DNA from: Antedon mediterranea | Lineage: Eukaryota > Echinodermata > Crinoidea > Comatulida > Antedonidae | Direction: 5' to 3' | NCBI RefSeq assembly: GCF_964355755.1 | Contig: NC_092678.1 | Span: 22,982,365-23,046,364 of the forward strand | DNA: 64,000 nucleotides | In this document: positions 42,380 to 54,050 of the stretch, one piece after another | How the letters are laid out: the number at the start of each line of letters is the position of its first letter | How positions within the stretch are numbered: the stretch's first letter is position 1 | Program-made: the position numbers and the translations under genes | The notes under the pieces: generated by a model | Database searches by the model: none | Seen by the model: the letters and a program-made list of their open reading frames with translations, nothing else | Told to the model about the DNA's origin: nothing

Positions 42380-43835
42380 CGCAACTTCATACGATTACCC
42401 CGTGCGTGTGGTACGTACGTCACTACGCTTGCGTATATTTTATATGATATATTTCAGCCCCCGATCACATACAACAAAAACTTACAAAGGTCCTACTTCA
42501 ACGCAACTTCATACATTTACCGCTTGCCCGTGCGTGGGGTACGTACGTCACTACGTTCGCGTATATTTCACATAATACATTTTAGCCCCCAATCACATAC
42601 AACAAAAACTTACAAAGGTCCTACTTCAACGCAACTTCATACATTTACCGCTTGCCCGTGCGTGGGGTACGTACGTCACTACGTTCGCGTATATTTCATA
42701 TAATACATTTTAGCTCCCGATCACATACAACAAAAAGTTATAAAGGTCCTACTTCAACGCAACTTCATACATTTACCGCTTGCCCGTGCGTGGGGTACGT
42801 ACGTCACTACGTTCGCGTATATTTCACATAATACATTTTAGCCCCCAATCACATACAACAAAAAGTTATAAAGGTCCTACTTCAACGCAACTTCATACAT
42901 TTACCGCTTGCCCGTGCGTGGGGTACGTACGTCACTACGTTCGCGTATATTTCACATAATACATTTTAGCTCCCGATCACATACAACAAAAAGTTATAAA
43001 GGTCCTACTTCAACGCAACTTCATACATTTACCGCTTGCCCGTGCGTGGGGTACGTACGTCACTACGTTCGCGTATATTTCATATAATACATTTCAGCTC
43101 CCGATCACATACAACAAAAAGTTATAAAGGTCCTACTTCAACGCAACTTCATACATTTACCGCTTGCCCGTGCGTGGGGTACGTACGTCACTACGTTCGC
43201 GTATATTTCATATAATACATTTTAGCCCCCAATCACATACAACAAAAACTTACAAAGGTCCTACTTCAACGCAACTTCATACGATCACCGCTTGCCCGTG
43301 CGTGGGGTACGTACGTCACTACGCTTGCGTATATTTTATATGATATATTTCAGCCCCCGACCACATACAACAAAAACTTACAAAGGTCCTACTTCAACGC
43401 AACTTCATACGATCACCGCTTGCCCGTGCGTGGGGTACGTACGTCACTACGCTTGCGTATATTTTATATGATATATTTCAGCCCCCGATCACATACAACA
43501 AAAAGTAACAAAGGTCCACATTCAACGCAACTTCTTACGATTACCCCGTGCGTGTGGTACGCACGTCACTACGCTTGCGTATATTTTATATGATATATTT
43601 CAGCCCCCGATCACATACAACAAAAACTTACAAAGGTCCTACTTCAACGCAACTTCATACGATCACCGCTTGCCCGTGCGTGGGGTACGTACGTCACTAC
43701 GCTTGCGTATATTTTATATGATATATTTCAGCCCCCGATCACATACAACAAAAAGTTACAAAGGTCCACATTCAACGCAACTTCTTACGATTACCCCGTG
43801 CGTGTGGTACGTACGTCACTACGTTCGCGTATACT
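42380..43835. repeat. 122-128-bp tandem repeat, 12 copies
   Basis: The word gg(g/t)gtacgtacgtc (one copy gtacgcacg) ends at 42412, 42540, 42668, 42796, 42924, 43052, 43180, 43308, 43436, 43558, 43686 and 43808: spacing 128 except two of 122. Each unit has the palindrome acgtacgt and a TATA-like AT stretch. Two subfamilies differ in phase: cgttcgcgtatatttca and cgcttgcgtatattttatat. Confidence 0.92.
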
Positions 43836-44214
43836 TTCTTTGCTACAATGTATCTTTTGCATTAAGTAATATCTATATATCATTACTAACCACTTCAACA
43901 GCACATTTTCTCTTTGCCCACATTGCCAAATGTTCCAGCGTTCCACTTGCAAAGTACACAATATTCCCGTCTGCGTCGACACCCCCCTATTCTCCACACG
44001 CCCATGTGTGCGTACTTCTTCAGGGGCCATTCCAAACACTCTCTCAGACAATCCCGATAGAAGCCCTCCCAACCATCACTTATTAAAACAATTCTCCTCG
44101 GTATCTCTTCACCTACGCAATTCAATTATACATCTTCACGTAACGGTCGTGTCATACATACGTGTTTCCAAACACTACATCCCTTGACTCTAAATTAAAT
44201 CTTCCCATACCTGA

Positions 44215-44335
44215 AGATATCAACGTAGCTGAGTAGTAGTAATTTTGTTTATTTTATTTATTTCATTTATATGTAATTTACTTTCTATGGACCAGAGTTT
44301 CCGAAATAAAATATTGAATGAATGAATATATATTT
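44215..44335 (+). mobile_element. 3' tail of a retrotransposon
   Basis: Ends tggaccagagtttccgaaat, aaaatatt, then (gaat)n. This is a common 3' end for LINEs with short simple-repeat tails. No matching ORF is seen upstream. Confidence 0.5.
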
Positions 44336-45720
44336 CAATTACCGTTGCCTTTCGTCTGCTTCAATATGCTATAACAGGGTCATTAAAAATCATCAATATC
44401 ATTTATTTTCCAATAATGTTACATAACTTTACAGAAAACATCAGTTGTTGACTTACTCATGCTTACAATACAATATTTATTCCCTTACCAAAACATACAT
44501 TTCCAAATACAATCATAATGTGCCACAGTTACATTTCTATTTCTTAAACTTATTTCTCACATTTATTATTCTCTTATTCTCACTATTTACATATCTATCA
44601 TTAGCAAACGATATGTCATGGAAATGTTTCTGGGTTGGTATAAGAAGTTCTTTTACTTCTTCATCTCATCTCTCAAACAGTTCCTATTTATCGTTACCAT
44701 TTAACTTAATGTAAATGTCCATTTGTTGGACTGTTTCAAATAATTGTTAAAGACATATGAATATTACTACATAATTATATTACACACTTATACTACCATT
44801 CTATTCTAACTCATCTCCTATATAATACAATTTACTGTACAGAAACATCAACTTAAGTATTATTATGAATGCCGTATTCTTGTCAGACAGTACAACCTCC
44901 ATAAGGGGACACCTTCGAGACCCAACTAATTCCACCCTGGAAAGTCCAAACAACAAATACACCAAAATGAAAACTAAAGAAATTCAGAAGATTTCAAACT
45001 TACAATGGTATAAATGATTACAATATTATAATTTACTGTCTCCAGATTAGGGGTTTCTCACTGGTGAGCTTGTACTGTATTACGATATAACAGATTCAAC
45101 TCACTTAAAGACAAACAAAACCTGTCACTAATACACAAGAACATACTTCAACCTACTATACAACACCATAACTATCAACATTAATGTTAATATAGACTAT
45201 TGACTGCTACTACCATAGCATCAACGTGAATACAATTTACAAACATTTACTGGACCGGTCTTTCACATGTAAACTCCCTCAACTGTCGCATCAAAACATC
45301 CATTTACAAACACTGAGTGCACTGGTCCGGTCACTCATAAGTCACTATAGGAACTTCTTTAATTTGTTTGTTTATTCTGAGTATATAATGTGCATATACA
45401 CTCATATGCCTTCAACAAAGTATTTTCTACTCTACTATTTACAGTCAAACAAAAGATCCTTCAAACACTATAATTAATATACAATATAACGATCTGTGCT
45501 GGGGAATTGGGGTGGCTGCTGACAATACAAACCGGACACTATTTACACACACAGGCCGTGGAGAATCGATGCCTCATTCTTTACCAGGGCTGGAACTTTT
45601 CTTGATACGTTTTTCTGTACAACTTCAAAATTATTCATTCTAAATTCATGGCTTCTGCCCCTTATGTCTTGTGCCTCTACTGACTATAACTACAGACTTG
45701 TAGGTTCATGAATATTGAAA
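44336..45720. other. AT-rich stretch 3' of the minus-strand gene
   Basis: No supported gene. On the minus strand it lies after the stop at 45721, so part is probably 3' UTR; AATAAA (as tttatt) occurs near 45370. Confidence 0.3.
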
Positions 45721-46995
45721 CTATTCAATTTTTACTTCATCCTGGTTCACTGGCTTCATAAAATCAAATAAATTCTTCCACATGTCTTTATGCTTTATTA
45801 GAACTTCTAAAATTTTTTTGCTGAGCTACAGAAATAATTTCAACATATTATTATTAATATTATTTATTATTTTAATCCTAATATTATGGGAAAAGCTGGC
45901 TTCTGCTGGAGTCATTAACTTCTTTTTTGCATTACAACCCCGCCATTGAAACCTACAGAACAATCTATTCCAATCTATGTTCCTATATGTCTGTTCAACT
46001 ATGTGACTTTTCTTCGCCTGTCACATTTCAAGGACCTATAACTTTATGTTTAGTACATACAAAATACTTACTGCTTCAGCCAATAACATCAATATGTTAA
46101 TTTCTTCGTCAATCCTGCAAATGCAAATGCAATACCAATTATTATATATATTATTATTATTTCGGAATTATTCATGACTTCCACTGTTTCACACACCTCC
46201 CTATTTCAACATAACATAATGCCAGGGAATCTTTATACCGACAGATCAAACTACATTTGTTGCTATCCCAAACACAGAGCCACCTTCTCATTTCACTTCT
46301 TATGCATAGATATTACTACACTACTAAGGCGTCCATAAAACACAATTTATCACTTTCATAACTTGGACTGCATTAATGTGTTTAACCATTACAACATCAG
46401 ATCTTCTCCAACGTGTGTTTTTGCACAATGAACATACAAAACTATGTTTCAAGTTACAAATACTATAGGACACTCATACTTCAATCATACTACACAATCG
46501 TCAATCAACTTGATCGATCACTAAACTATAAACCACTGTACTATTTAATTATATTACAAGCAGCTCTCAACTTCTTACCCCTCATGAACATCTTCTTGAT
46601 TGTCAATACGAAGTTTAAGCTGCCAAAACAAAAACAAACAGATTTCTACTTATTATTCTTCCTTGCAATTGTCTTAATGTTAAGTTCGGTTACCTGCATA
46701 AATAAATACTTACTTGTTCAAACTTCTGTTGATATGCTCTTAAAGCATAATTTGACTTTTTTCTTTCAATTTCTATCTTTTTTGAGGTCATTAACCCTTT
46801 CTGCCATTCGTCCACTTCATTGTTTCTTTCTATTGATAGCTCGAGATATATCTTCACTCTTTCCATATTTGATACTCTCATTTTGGGATTCATATTTTCT
46901 ACAAAACATAAAAAGACAATGTTCACATCTAAAACTGATACACAGTATCTTAAAGCCATCTTCACTTCATCTGGTCCTACAACTGTTCTTAATTC
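45721..46995 (-). CDS. 3' end of an unrecognised coiled-coil protein gene, four exons
   Basis: Exons in transcript order: 46995-46714, 46619-46579, 46114-46072, 45825-45721, ending in TAG. Phases agree (0, 0 to 2, 2 to 0, 0) and donors are gtaagt, gtaaga and gtaagt. Acceptors are strong for exons 2-4 (tttgttttggcag, gcatttgcag, ttatttctgtag) and weaker for the first (ttttacaatag). The 157 visible residues start ELRTVVGPDEVKMALRYCVS. They then become highly charged and helical (MERVKIYLELSIERNNEVDE, IEIERKKSNYALRAYQQ) and end WKNLFDFMKPVNQDEVKIE. This looks like the C-terminal coiled coil of a larger protein, family unknown. Upstream exons are not resolved; see the weaker candidates at 47445-47513, 52563-53336 and 62005-62088. 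Confidence 0.65.
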
Positions 46996-47285
46996 CTATT
47001 GTAAAATGGAGAGTTTATAGTTAGTAAGTCTGGTAGATTAAGAATGATGCGTATTAAAACAACTCGATTTAGGAATTCCTTTCTACCTTTAATAAAAACA
47101 AACCTAGATAAGATAATTATAATTTTCATTGTTGAAAAAAATTTTGGAATTTTGCAAGTTTTGTAAATTTTTTCTACTAATTGAGTGTATTCTTTTTCGC
47201 AACAAGAAGACAAATTTCATACTGTACTATTTTGGTTTGTATGACAATAAAAGATCTGTATCTGTATCTGTATATAGACTCATAC
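46996..47285 (+). mobile_element. LINE/SINE 3' end with (gatctgtatct)n tail
   Basis: Ends tttgtatgacaataaaagat then ctgtatctgtatctgtat, a typical 3' tail of invertebrate non-LTR elements on the + strand. The preceding 200 bases are A/T-rich without a good ORF. Confidence 0.4.
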
Positions 47286-47444
47286 AATGTTTACACTCAC
47301 TTTATTGTTATGTTTCCCCAAATTAGTGCCTCTCATATACATATACCTTCATTTACACATGGGTTAATTTATATTAATTTAATTTTGCATTAAAGCAAGG
47401 CTATAAAAAGTGTTTTTGTTTTGTTACCCACTGCTGTCTCTTAC

Positions 47445-47513
47445 TAAACATTTCAATATGCCAATTGCCCAATCAAAAATCAGTCTAGGGGGTGGAGACT
47501 GATCGTTTCCAAA
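47445..47513 (-). CDS. Possible upstream exon of the minus-strand gene
   Basis: 69 bases, phase 0 at both ends, acceptor tttacctgtag and donor tta|gtaaga. Reads FGNDQSPPPRLIFDWAIGIL then KCL, and would join in frame to the exon starting ELRTVV. The CCAAT-like words inside are a warning that this could be regulatory or chance. Confidence 0.3.
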
Positions 47514-48129
47514 CTACAGGTAAACCTTTGGATCTCTCTGCGTCCTACATATTGCTCTTCCCGTATAAACACGGTATTTGATTAAGCAACAGAGGCAACA
47601 AGTTCACGTTTGTTTTATTTCTCTTTCTCTTATTGGGTATTTTCAGATTTTAATTCGACGACCACCCACTCATTTCACAGGTTAGTTTGGAGCACAAAAT
47701 GCAGCCTATATACAACTTTATTTCTCATATCGATGCCTTCCATGCAGCAGAAACACACTCTTCTACATTGTACATAAAATACTCATTGTTATTTTATGCT
47801 TATTATATAGCTCCTCTTAAATACTGATAATATCTCACTATTCAGTGAACCATTATTTTGTACTTCCCTAACCACTAACAGTTGCATAGATGTTTTATAT
47901 CCTTTAAACACAGTACAATCTTTGTATACACAGGTTATGAATTACTTCCCTCGTGGGTGGGTAAATATAATACTAAGCATATAAGGAAGTAAGCACATTC
48001 TACCTTCCTTCTGGTACTACTAGTACGACTTGTCTCAAATCTTATTCAAAGGACATAATACTGGATATAGATTTGTGTTATTTTAATTTCGTAAGTATTC
48101 CATTAATGATTATTATTTCATTTTTCGGC

Positions 48130-48345
48130 TATGTCAGTTTATCCAGGTAAGCTAGGAATGAATACAGTAGACTACATAAACCAGAAAGGGTGTTGGTAGT
48201 CTATCATTGCCTGGATACACACCCTCCCACTGCCCACTCAACAACAGGTCTTCATGACGACGCTGATACGTTGCCACCAGAGGGTGCCATAGCGGACGGG
48301 TAGGGGTGTTCCACTTCGTGGTCCATGTTCGTTTATCTAGGTGGC
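48130..48345. repeat. Dispersed repeat with tttatccaggtaagc ends
   Basis: Shares tttatccaggtaagc, aaccagaaa-ggtgttggtagtctat and a tccgctat/gccctct block with 59735-59910 in the opposite orientation, and its end with 55930-55950. Confidence 0.5.
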
Positions 48346-48764
48346 CTCAGCGTGCATTGCAATACACTTATTACACATATTATTGTACTAAAAACATATG
48401 GTTTACTGCACTAACTGCAGAACTACAACACACCTAACCAGCAAGCAACCAAGTAACTAACTAACTATTTGCAGTGTGGAAAATTGCCCCTTCAACGGAA
48501 TACAGTACGCACCATCACAAACATTTCTACATTTACAGACTCAGAAGGTCTACAAATTCACCGTAAAATCATCAATGTTACGATTAATAACAGTAAACAG
48601 CAATACAAACACATTTCTGGCCAGTTTTTACATTATTAAATAACATAATATACTGTACGGTTCATATATTTCCTCAACATTTCAAATAAACAAAATAACA
48701 TGTTTTGATGCGACTAATGTTTTCATTATAAAATACAAATAATTTAAGGATAACGACGCTGAAC

Positions 48765-48850
48765 AGACCAGGGGTGGATCCAGGATGTTGTAAGAGGGGG
48801 GCTCAGACAGAACCCCCACGGTTAGACCTGTGGCAAAGAGAATTTCGGAC
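48765..48850. repeat. Transposon-derived segment (ggggtggatccagga)
   Basis: The word aggggtggatccagga also occurs in intron 31 of the giant gene near 15537. It looks like a shared transposon end; limits are uncertain. Confidence 0.35.
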
Positions 48851-49734
48851 ATGAAATCGTACTTTCGCACATAACATTCATGATAAAATGGCACCGTCCT
48901 CCATCTACTTGCCCTGGAAATGACACAGAAATCAGCAAAATGATCAAACTTTTTCTGTCTGGTAAACACAATGACTAAACATTTGTTTGCATATGTTACA
49001 CTTACTACAGATGCGTGTTCTTTTTATGGGAACCGTTGATTGTTCAGTCAATCATTATTACTTTATTTCCACTAGATAATGATTCAGTACATGATATTGA
49101 TTGCTGTTATACTCAAAATTGTGTATAGCCCCCTCTATTACAATACATTCCACAAACATAACTCTGACTCACCTCATGTTTGTATTGTAATCAATATTGG
49201 CCTACGTTACTATTATACATACAGTAAATCTTCTAATTGTAACCCTGAGTTTTATTTTTAGGGTGGGACTATTAGAAGGGGGGTTACTATTACTAATCTT
49301 AAATTAGGCACTTGAAAATAGTAACCCACCTCCAAATTCTCCCATCAGCAACTCATAGCAAAATAATAAAACAGTACAAATAAACAAATTTGGGTGAACT
49401 ATAACTTTATTTTATAAACTCAAAAATACTCAATCCTCCCTCACTCCCGAGATCAACATGCATTATCTCCTTATTTTCAAAATTACTTACTTGAACAGCC
49501 CATCAGGGATTACCATTGCCTCAGTATAGATTTACTATATTTCTTTATCTCCTTTCAGGTTTCACTTCATAACCACATCAACTCACATAACAATTATTCG
49601 CAATAAATTGACAGCTGAGTAAAGAGCTCAATAATGTACTGAAGTGTATTTACTCTCATTAATGTATAATAATACAATAATGTATTTATTTAATAATGTA
49701 CAGTATTTACAATAATGTATTTATATTTAAGTGT

Positions 49735-49820
49735 GTATGTATTATTTTTCACTGTAAACTTGTTGCACTGAGACTGTGCCTCTGATTTAAAAGAGATACA
49801 ATAAAAGTTCAGTTCAGTAG
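49735..49820 (+). mobile_element. Retrotransposon 3' tail
   Basis: tgcactgagactgtgcctct, then agagatacaataaaagttca with a gttca repeat. Typical short 3' end of a LINE or SINE. Confidence 0.4.
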
Positions 49821-50202
49821 GCTATACAGCTTAACAATTCAATAATCAATTCTAATCTATAATTTATCACTTCTCGGTATCAATTGTGTTGTATATTTTC
49901 ATATCTAGATTCTAGGTGGTATTTCTTTGATCACACAAGTTACCATATGACACCCAAAAAAAGAAATGGCTCTCCACAATAAATGCCTCCCTCCCGGGAA
50001 CAATTAACACCTCAGGTCGTATATTAATTAGTGTACATACAGCTACATACTGTATAATATACCATGGTGAAATGATGTGTGACAAATCAGATTATGCTTA
50101 ATAATTGACACACCATGAAGTATCTCCATAAACACGTGCCGTGGCAATCAATTCACAGTACAATAAAAAACATAAACAGGTAACAAGCAAATCGATTTGG
50201 TT

Positions 50203-50300
50203 TTTACCGTCTTGTTTCTGCTGCTAAGAAATTAGGGTTAATTTCACACGGTTATTAACCTGTTACTTTTTTGCAGCAGAAACAGGACATTACACGTGGT
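50203..50300. repeat. Short inverted repeat (tgtttctgctgc / gcagcagaaaca)
   Basis: Two perfect 12-base arms about 55 bases apart. On the minus strand an ATG-led reading (MESPHAPRV) runs through the right arm to a gtaaca; no partner exon was found. Confidence 0.35.
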
Positions 50301-51364
50301 GCGTGCGGCGATTCCATCTTCCCCCCGGGAATAAAAATTGCTCAAACATCTGTTTGATGTTATGTCATGCTAAAGAGTTCAAAAGATTCCATAATAATAA
50401 CAATCAAACATTCATATTGCGGCAATTTTAATTTTATTTATTCTACTTTTTAAAAGAATCAAAAGTGCGTATAATGTTTGACAAGAGGGAACAATTTAGA
50501 TTAAAGCTGAGGAATTCAACTGAATCACTGGTTATGCTAAATTAAATTTCTTCCCAACAATCTGAAAACACTACATGTTTTTTATTCTGTTTTCATTCTG
50601 AAAGTCAGATGTTCCGGCGTTTGTAAACAAGACAATATCCTAAATATAGGTGTGAGGCAAGGTCACTCACATCTGTCTAGCTACTTGAAAATTAATTACT
50701 TAAACAGATCATTTGATCTGGTTCAATGTCCAGTGTCTTCCTCAAAGTCCAGTTTTCACAACATAACCAAGGCTGTGTTCAGATGTTAACCTGTGTCTTA
50801 AGGTGTAAAAGGTCACTTGGATCATCTGTATGGTTACATTACAACGTACTACCCATACATATTTTAACTGCCTGCTCTCTTCCATCCAGTTTCCCCACAA
50901 TTCAGACTTTTACAGTACAGTTAGTAGTAGATGTAACACATTATCATAATCATACTCCAACACTCCCGGTTTTGCACGAATGGAAAGGATATTCCCCACA
51001 CATACCCACCACGCGATATCGCTTGTGACATCTTACACTGACAGATAGAAGCCGCTGTTGACACCAACAAAAACATCATCTCCCGATTGTTTAATTTCAG
51101 ATATTGCTATGTATGCATTATTCAAATGTTTTCAATCAAAACCAAATCCTGTGTAAAATTATATATATACTATTCACACTTCCATACTGTATCTTTATAA
51201 AGCACACACCGACTACTTGTTAACCACTAAATAATTATTTGCATTGTGAATGTGATTACCTTTATGGATCACCTAAGCTGTTGATAGACCGTGTTTATAT
51301 TCAAAGCATCCACATAATCTTGTCTGTTGTACAAACAAGTCAACAGATGTCAATGTTACTATCA

Positions 51365-51450
51365 ATCAATATTTATTTATTTATTTATTTATTTGGAATT
51401 ACACCTTTAGATCGGTGGCACACTTAGCACAAAGGTGCATCCTTCACAAT
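51365..51450 (-). mobile_element. Minus-strand retroposon 3' end with (aaat)n tail
   Basis: Read on the minus strand: gctaagtgtgccaccgatct, aaaggtgtaattcc, then aaataaataaataaat. Poly-C runs and other old repeat debris lie next to it. Confidence 0.45.
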
Positions 51451-51649
51451 ATAAAATATAACAATTAACAGAAAAGTAAAAAAAAGGCAAAAGCAACTAA
51501 CTATCAACCCCTATCCTACCCCTACCCCCCCCCCCAATTTACATCGATACATACAGTAGATCATTACTTTACACAATGAATACAAAACAAGATATAGTAA
51601 AAGTGTATGAAATAAAATAAAATCAACTGATAAACACAGCTTATTACGA

Positions 51650-51673
51650 AACCCCCCCCCCCCCCCCCCCCCA
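51650..51673. repeat. Long C homopolymer
   Basis: More than 20 consecutive C, with a second run of about 10 near 51530 and a T-run just after. The complementary G-run could form a quadruplex. Confidence 0.85.
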
Positions 51674-51773
51674 CTTTTTTTTTCAATTTACTACCAGCAA
51701 CATGCATGACTTAACATTATATGGCGATTAATCAATTATGTCTTAACATATAATTCATTAATTATACCTCAGC

Positions 51774-51812
51774 GTTTATCTGTAATTATTGCTGTCATCA
51801 GCAGAATTATTT
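51774..51812. repeat. Left arm of a 1.27-kb inverted repeat pair
   Basis: gtttatctgtaattattgct, then gtcatcagcagaattattt. The reverse complement recurs at 53017-53054 with one visible change. The pair may be the ends of a DNA transposon or an old inverted duplication. Confidence 0.65.
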
Positions 51813-52562
51813 AGAAAACAAACCATGAAATTGAAACCAATAAGTACAGTAATTTATTTCTTTGTAAAGCCTACTTTAAATAACCCTAACAACTTTGTAA
51901 AGCAATCGCCTTTCCAGGATGCATCACATATAAAATATTTGTCATTGTTGTCTTTGGTTTATTTCAGAAATATTTATTTCATTTACTCTAAATATCAGAA
52001 CAAGTCAATAACAAATTAATACATTTATTCATCACATTAATGACAATATGGAGCGAGTCAAATGAATAATTTTATAGTACTGTCCCATTGACCATAATTA
52101 TACCTACAGTAATAACAACTTCTATATTTTAATACATACCTGATAGTTTATGTATAGTACTACTATGTTACAGAATGTATCTAGTTATAACAACATCAGA
52201 CAGCAGCTCCTACTGTACAATACACGGTATACACGGTTCACAGGTATTTATAACAAGATTATAGGTCACTGATCTGTGGAAAATGTGGCCAGTAGGCGCG
52301 ACTTAATGATTGACATAATCTCATAATTGACGTAACATATCAAGTATTAATCCTTTCCCTCCATTCAGAATCTCTATCAATAATATTTACAATCAATTGA
52401 TAGTCAAGTACAATGACAATTCATGGTAAATATTATACTGTAACTCAATATGCAAAGTGTATTATGCCATTACCGTTCTACCATCTTTTATACCTCCATG
52501 GTTCTACTGATTCAATAACTTAAGATATACTGTAATAATCCACGTCTATATTGTGGCCAAAC

Positions 52563-53336
52563 CTGATCAAATGCATATTCTGTTTTCAGAAATTTGCTAA
52601 ACAAAATGAGTATTTTTATTAACATTTTTTTATAATACATCACAAATATTGGATTTCCTTCCAAATAGCCTACCGTATTAATATAGTAAACTAAGTAACT
52701 TGGTAGTTGCTCTAAACATATTGATAGAAAAACGTCAAGAAACTCAACAGTTCTTTTCACAACTAATATACCAAATCACCTTGTTGACACACGATAGGAT
52801 ATCACCTTTTGGCCAATCTATCTCCAAAAATATCTCTTTCACAAAACCACATTTGGCCTTTTGTAGACAAACAAAAGAAAACGTCCACAACGTACTGTAG
52901 GTGTGATGCAAGATCACTCACATTAATTATCTGTCTGGCTACTTGTTGTATTTATTGAAACTAATATTATAACATCAATTCCCTTATTGTTTTCAATTAC
53001 ATGGCTTCCTCCCCAAATAATTCTGCTGATGACAGCAATAATCACAGATAAACACCATTGTTATTGTTATTATATGCAACAACATTCAGCATGAGGGAAT
53101 AATTTATTTCGCTCACCTTTCTGGGATCACTCAATCCACTGATGTGACATATTTGTCTTTGTTGATACAAATAAAAATAAATAATGGCCTGATTAATGTC
53201 CTGGGTTATTTCTGATTTATTGATTTCATTTAACAGAAGTGCCAAATGTGCCACAATTGAAGAATTGCACGACAGAAATGAACAATTAATAAACACGACC
53301 GGAAATCACCTTGAATCCAAAATTTCCCATTTTCCT
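52563..53336 (-). CDS. Candidate minus-strand exons, structure uncertain
   Basis: Open, protein-like blocks read on the minus strand: 53336-53310 (ENGKFWIQ), 53211-53117 (ITQDINQAIIYFYLYQQRQI... to SDPRK|gtgagc), 52857-52806 (AKCGFVKEIFLEIDWPK) and 52762-52563 (VKRTVEFLDVFLSICLEQLP... to AFDQ|gtttgg). Phases can be made to agree, and the last would join in frame to the exon starting ELRTVV at 46995. Against this, the implied intron 52763-52805 is only 43 bases and some acceptors lack a pyrimidine tract. It may be a decayed or partly real gene. No family recognised. Confidence 0.3.
53017..53054. repeat. Right arm of the 1.27-kb inverted repeat pair
   Basis: aaataattctgctgatgaca, then gcaataatcacagataaac. 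See the left arm at 51774-51812. Confidence 0.65.
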
Positions 53337-54050
53337 CTAAAGACATTATTAAACACAATATTGTTTCATGGTTTGCATGGCAAGGAAATCAACCAACTTC
53401 CTAATCTCTGTTCACTTTCTTTACAACCAATGCAATAAATTCAAAATTATACAATACATTCCCATCAACAAAATTGTTTCCAAGTCCACATTTTATGGTC
53501 ACAACTTCATTGTCATTTATTCAGTGTGTTACTTCAAAATATATTTATATTTCAATAGTTCTGATTATTGTTTTGTTTTTTTATGATGATTAAACTCCTA
53601 TCATTATTTGAACGGCTATTGAAACTAATTCCTTTGTGCTTATATACAATGACAGTTATTAAACAAATATTCCATAACTAGTTAAACCTATGAACAATGT
53701 GTAGAGGTATATCAGCTCATTACGCTTAAATCCGATACTAGTAATAGTTGAATACATTTGGGAAAATTACACTTAAACCAACAGTAGTGTTGTTGTTTAC
53801 TGCCAACAAATTATTATCTGAATTAAATATGATACAGTAGTAGACACCCGCCCATCACTATGGAAACCAATGTGATTTTACTTGTTTAAAAACATTGATG
53901 TTACCGAAGGCTTCTATAAGTATTCCCAAGTTCACTTATTCACGCACTTGATATTCCCCCAAATGCCAAATGTTTCCAATTGCAACTTATCCCAGATTTT
54001 TAATAGTGACTCTGCCTCTCGTTTGGTTCATTCCCACATTGCAATTTGCC

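Noticed and set aside
35392-44000. CRISPR-like or phage-type repeat array
   Set aside because: The repeats are contiguous without unique spacers, and the surrounding DNA is eukaryotic.
46413-47024. 203-codon + strand ORF
   Set aside because: It is mostly the antisense of phase-matched minus-strand exons; its T-rich composition mirrors A-rich coding sequence.
47647-47680. 34-base + strand exon (tattttcag ... cacag|gttagt)
   Set aside because: Splice sites look good, but there is no partner exon and the region is otherwise minus-strand in character.
48682-48969. 95-codon minus-strand ORF
   Set aside because: It runs through the ggggtggatccagga transposon segment also found in intron 31.
49474-49502. 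Minus-strand 29-base exon reading AMVIPDGLF before gtaagt
   Set aside because: No pyrimidine tract at the acceptor, and its phase does not join to any neighbouring candidate.
50274-50324. Minus-strand first exon MESPHAPRVMSCFCCKK before gtaaca
   Set aside because: It overlaps a short inverted repeat and has no phase-matched next exon.
53425-53520. Minus-strand block reading NDNEVVTIKCGLGNNF as an exon
   Set aside because: Protein-like, but an in-frame stop lies just upstream with no usable acceptor between.
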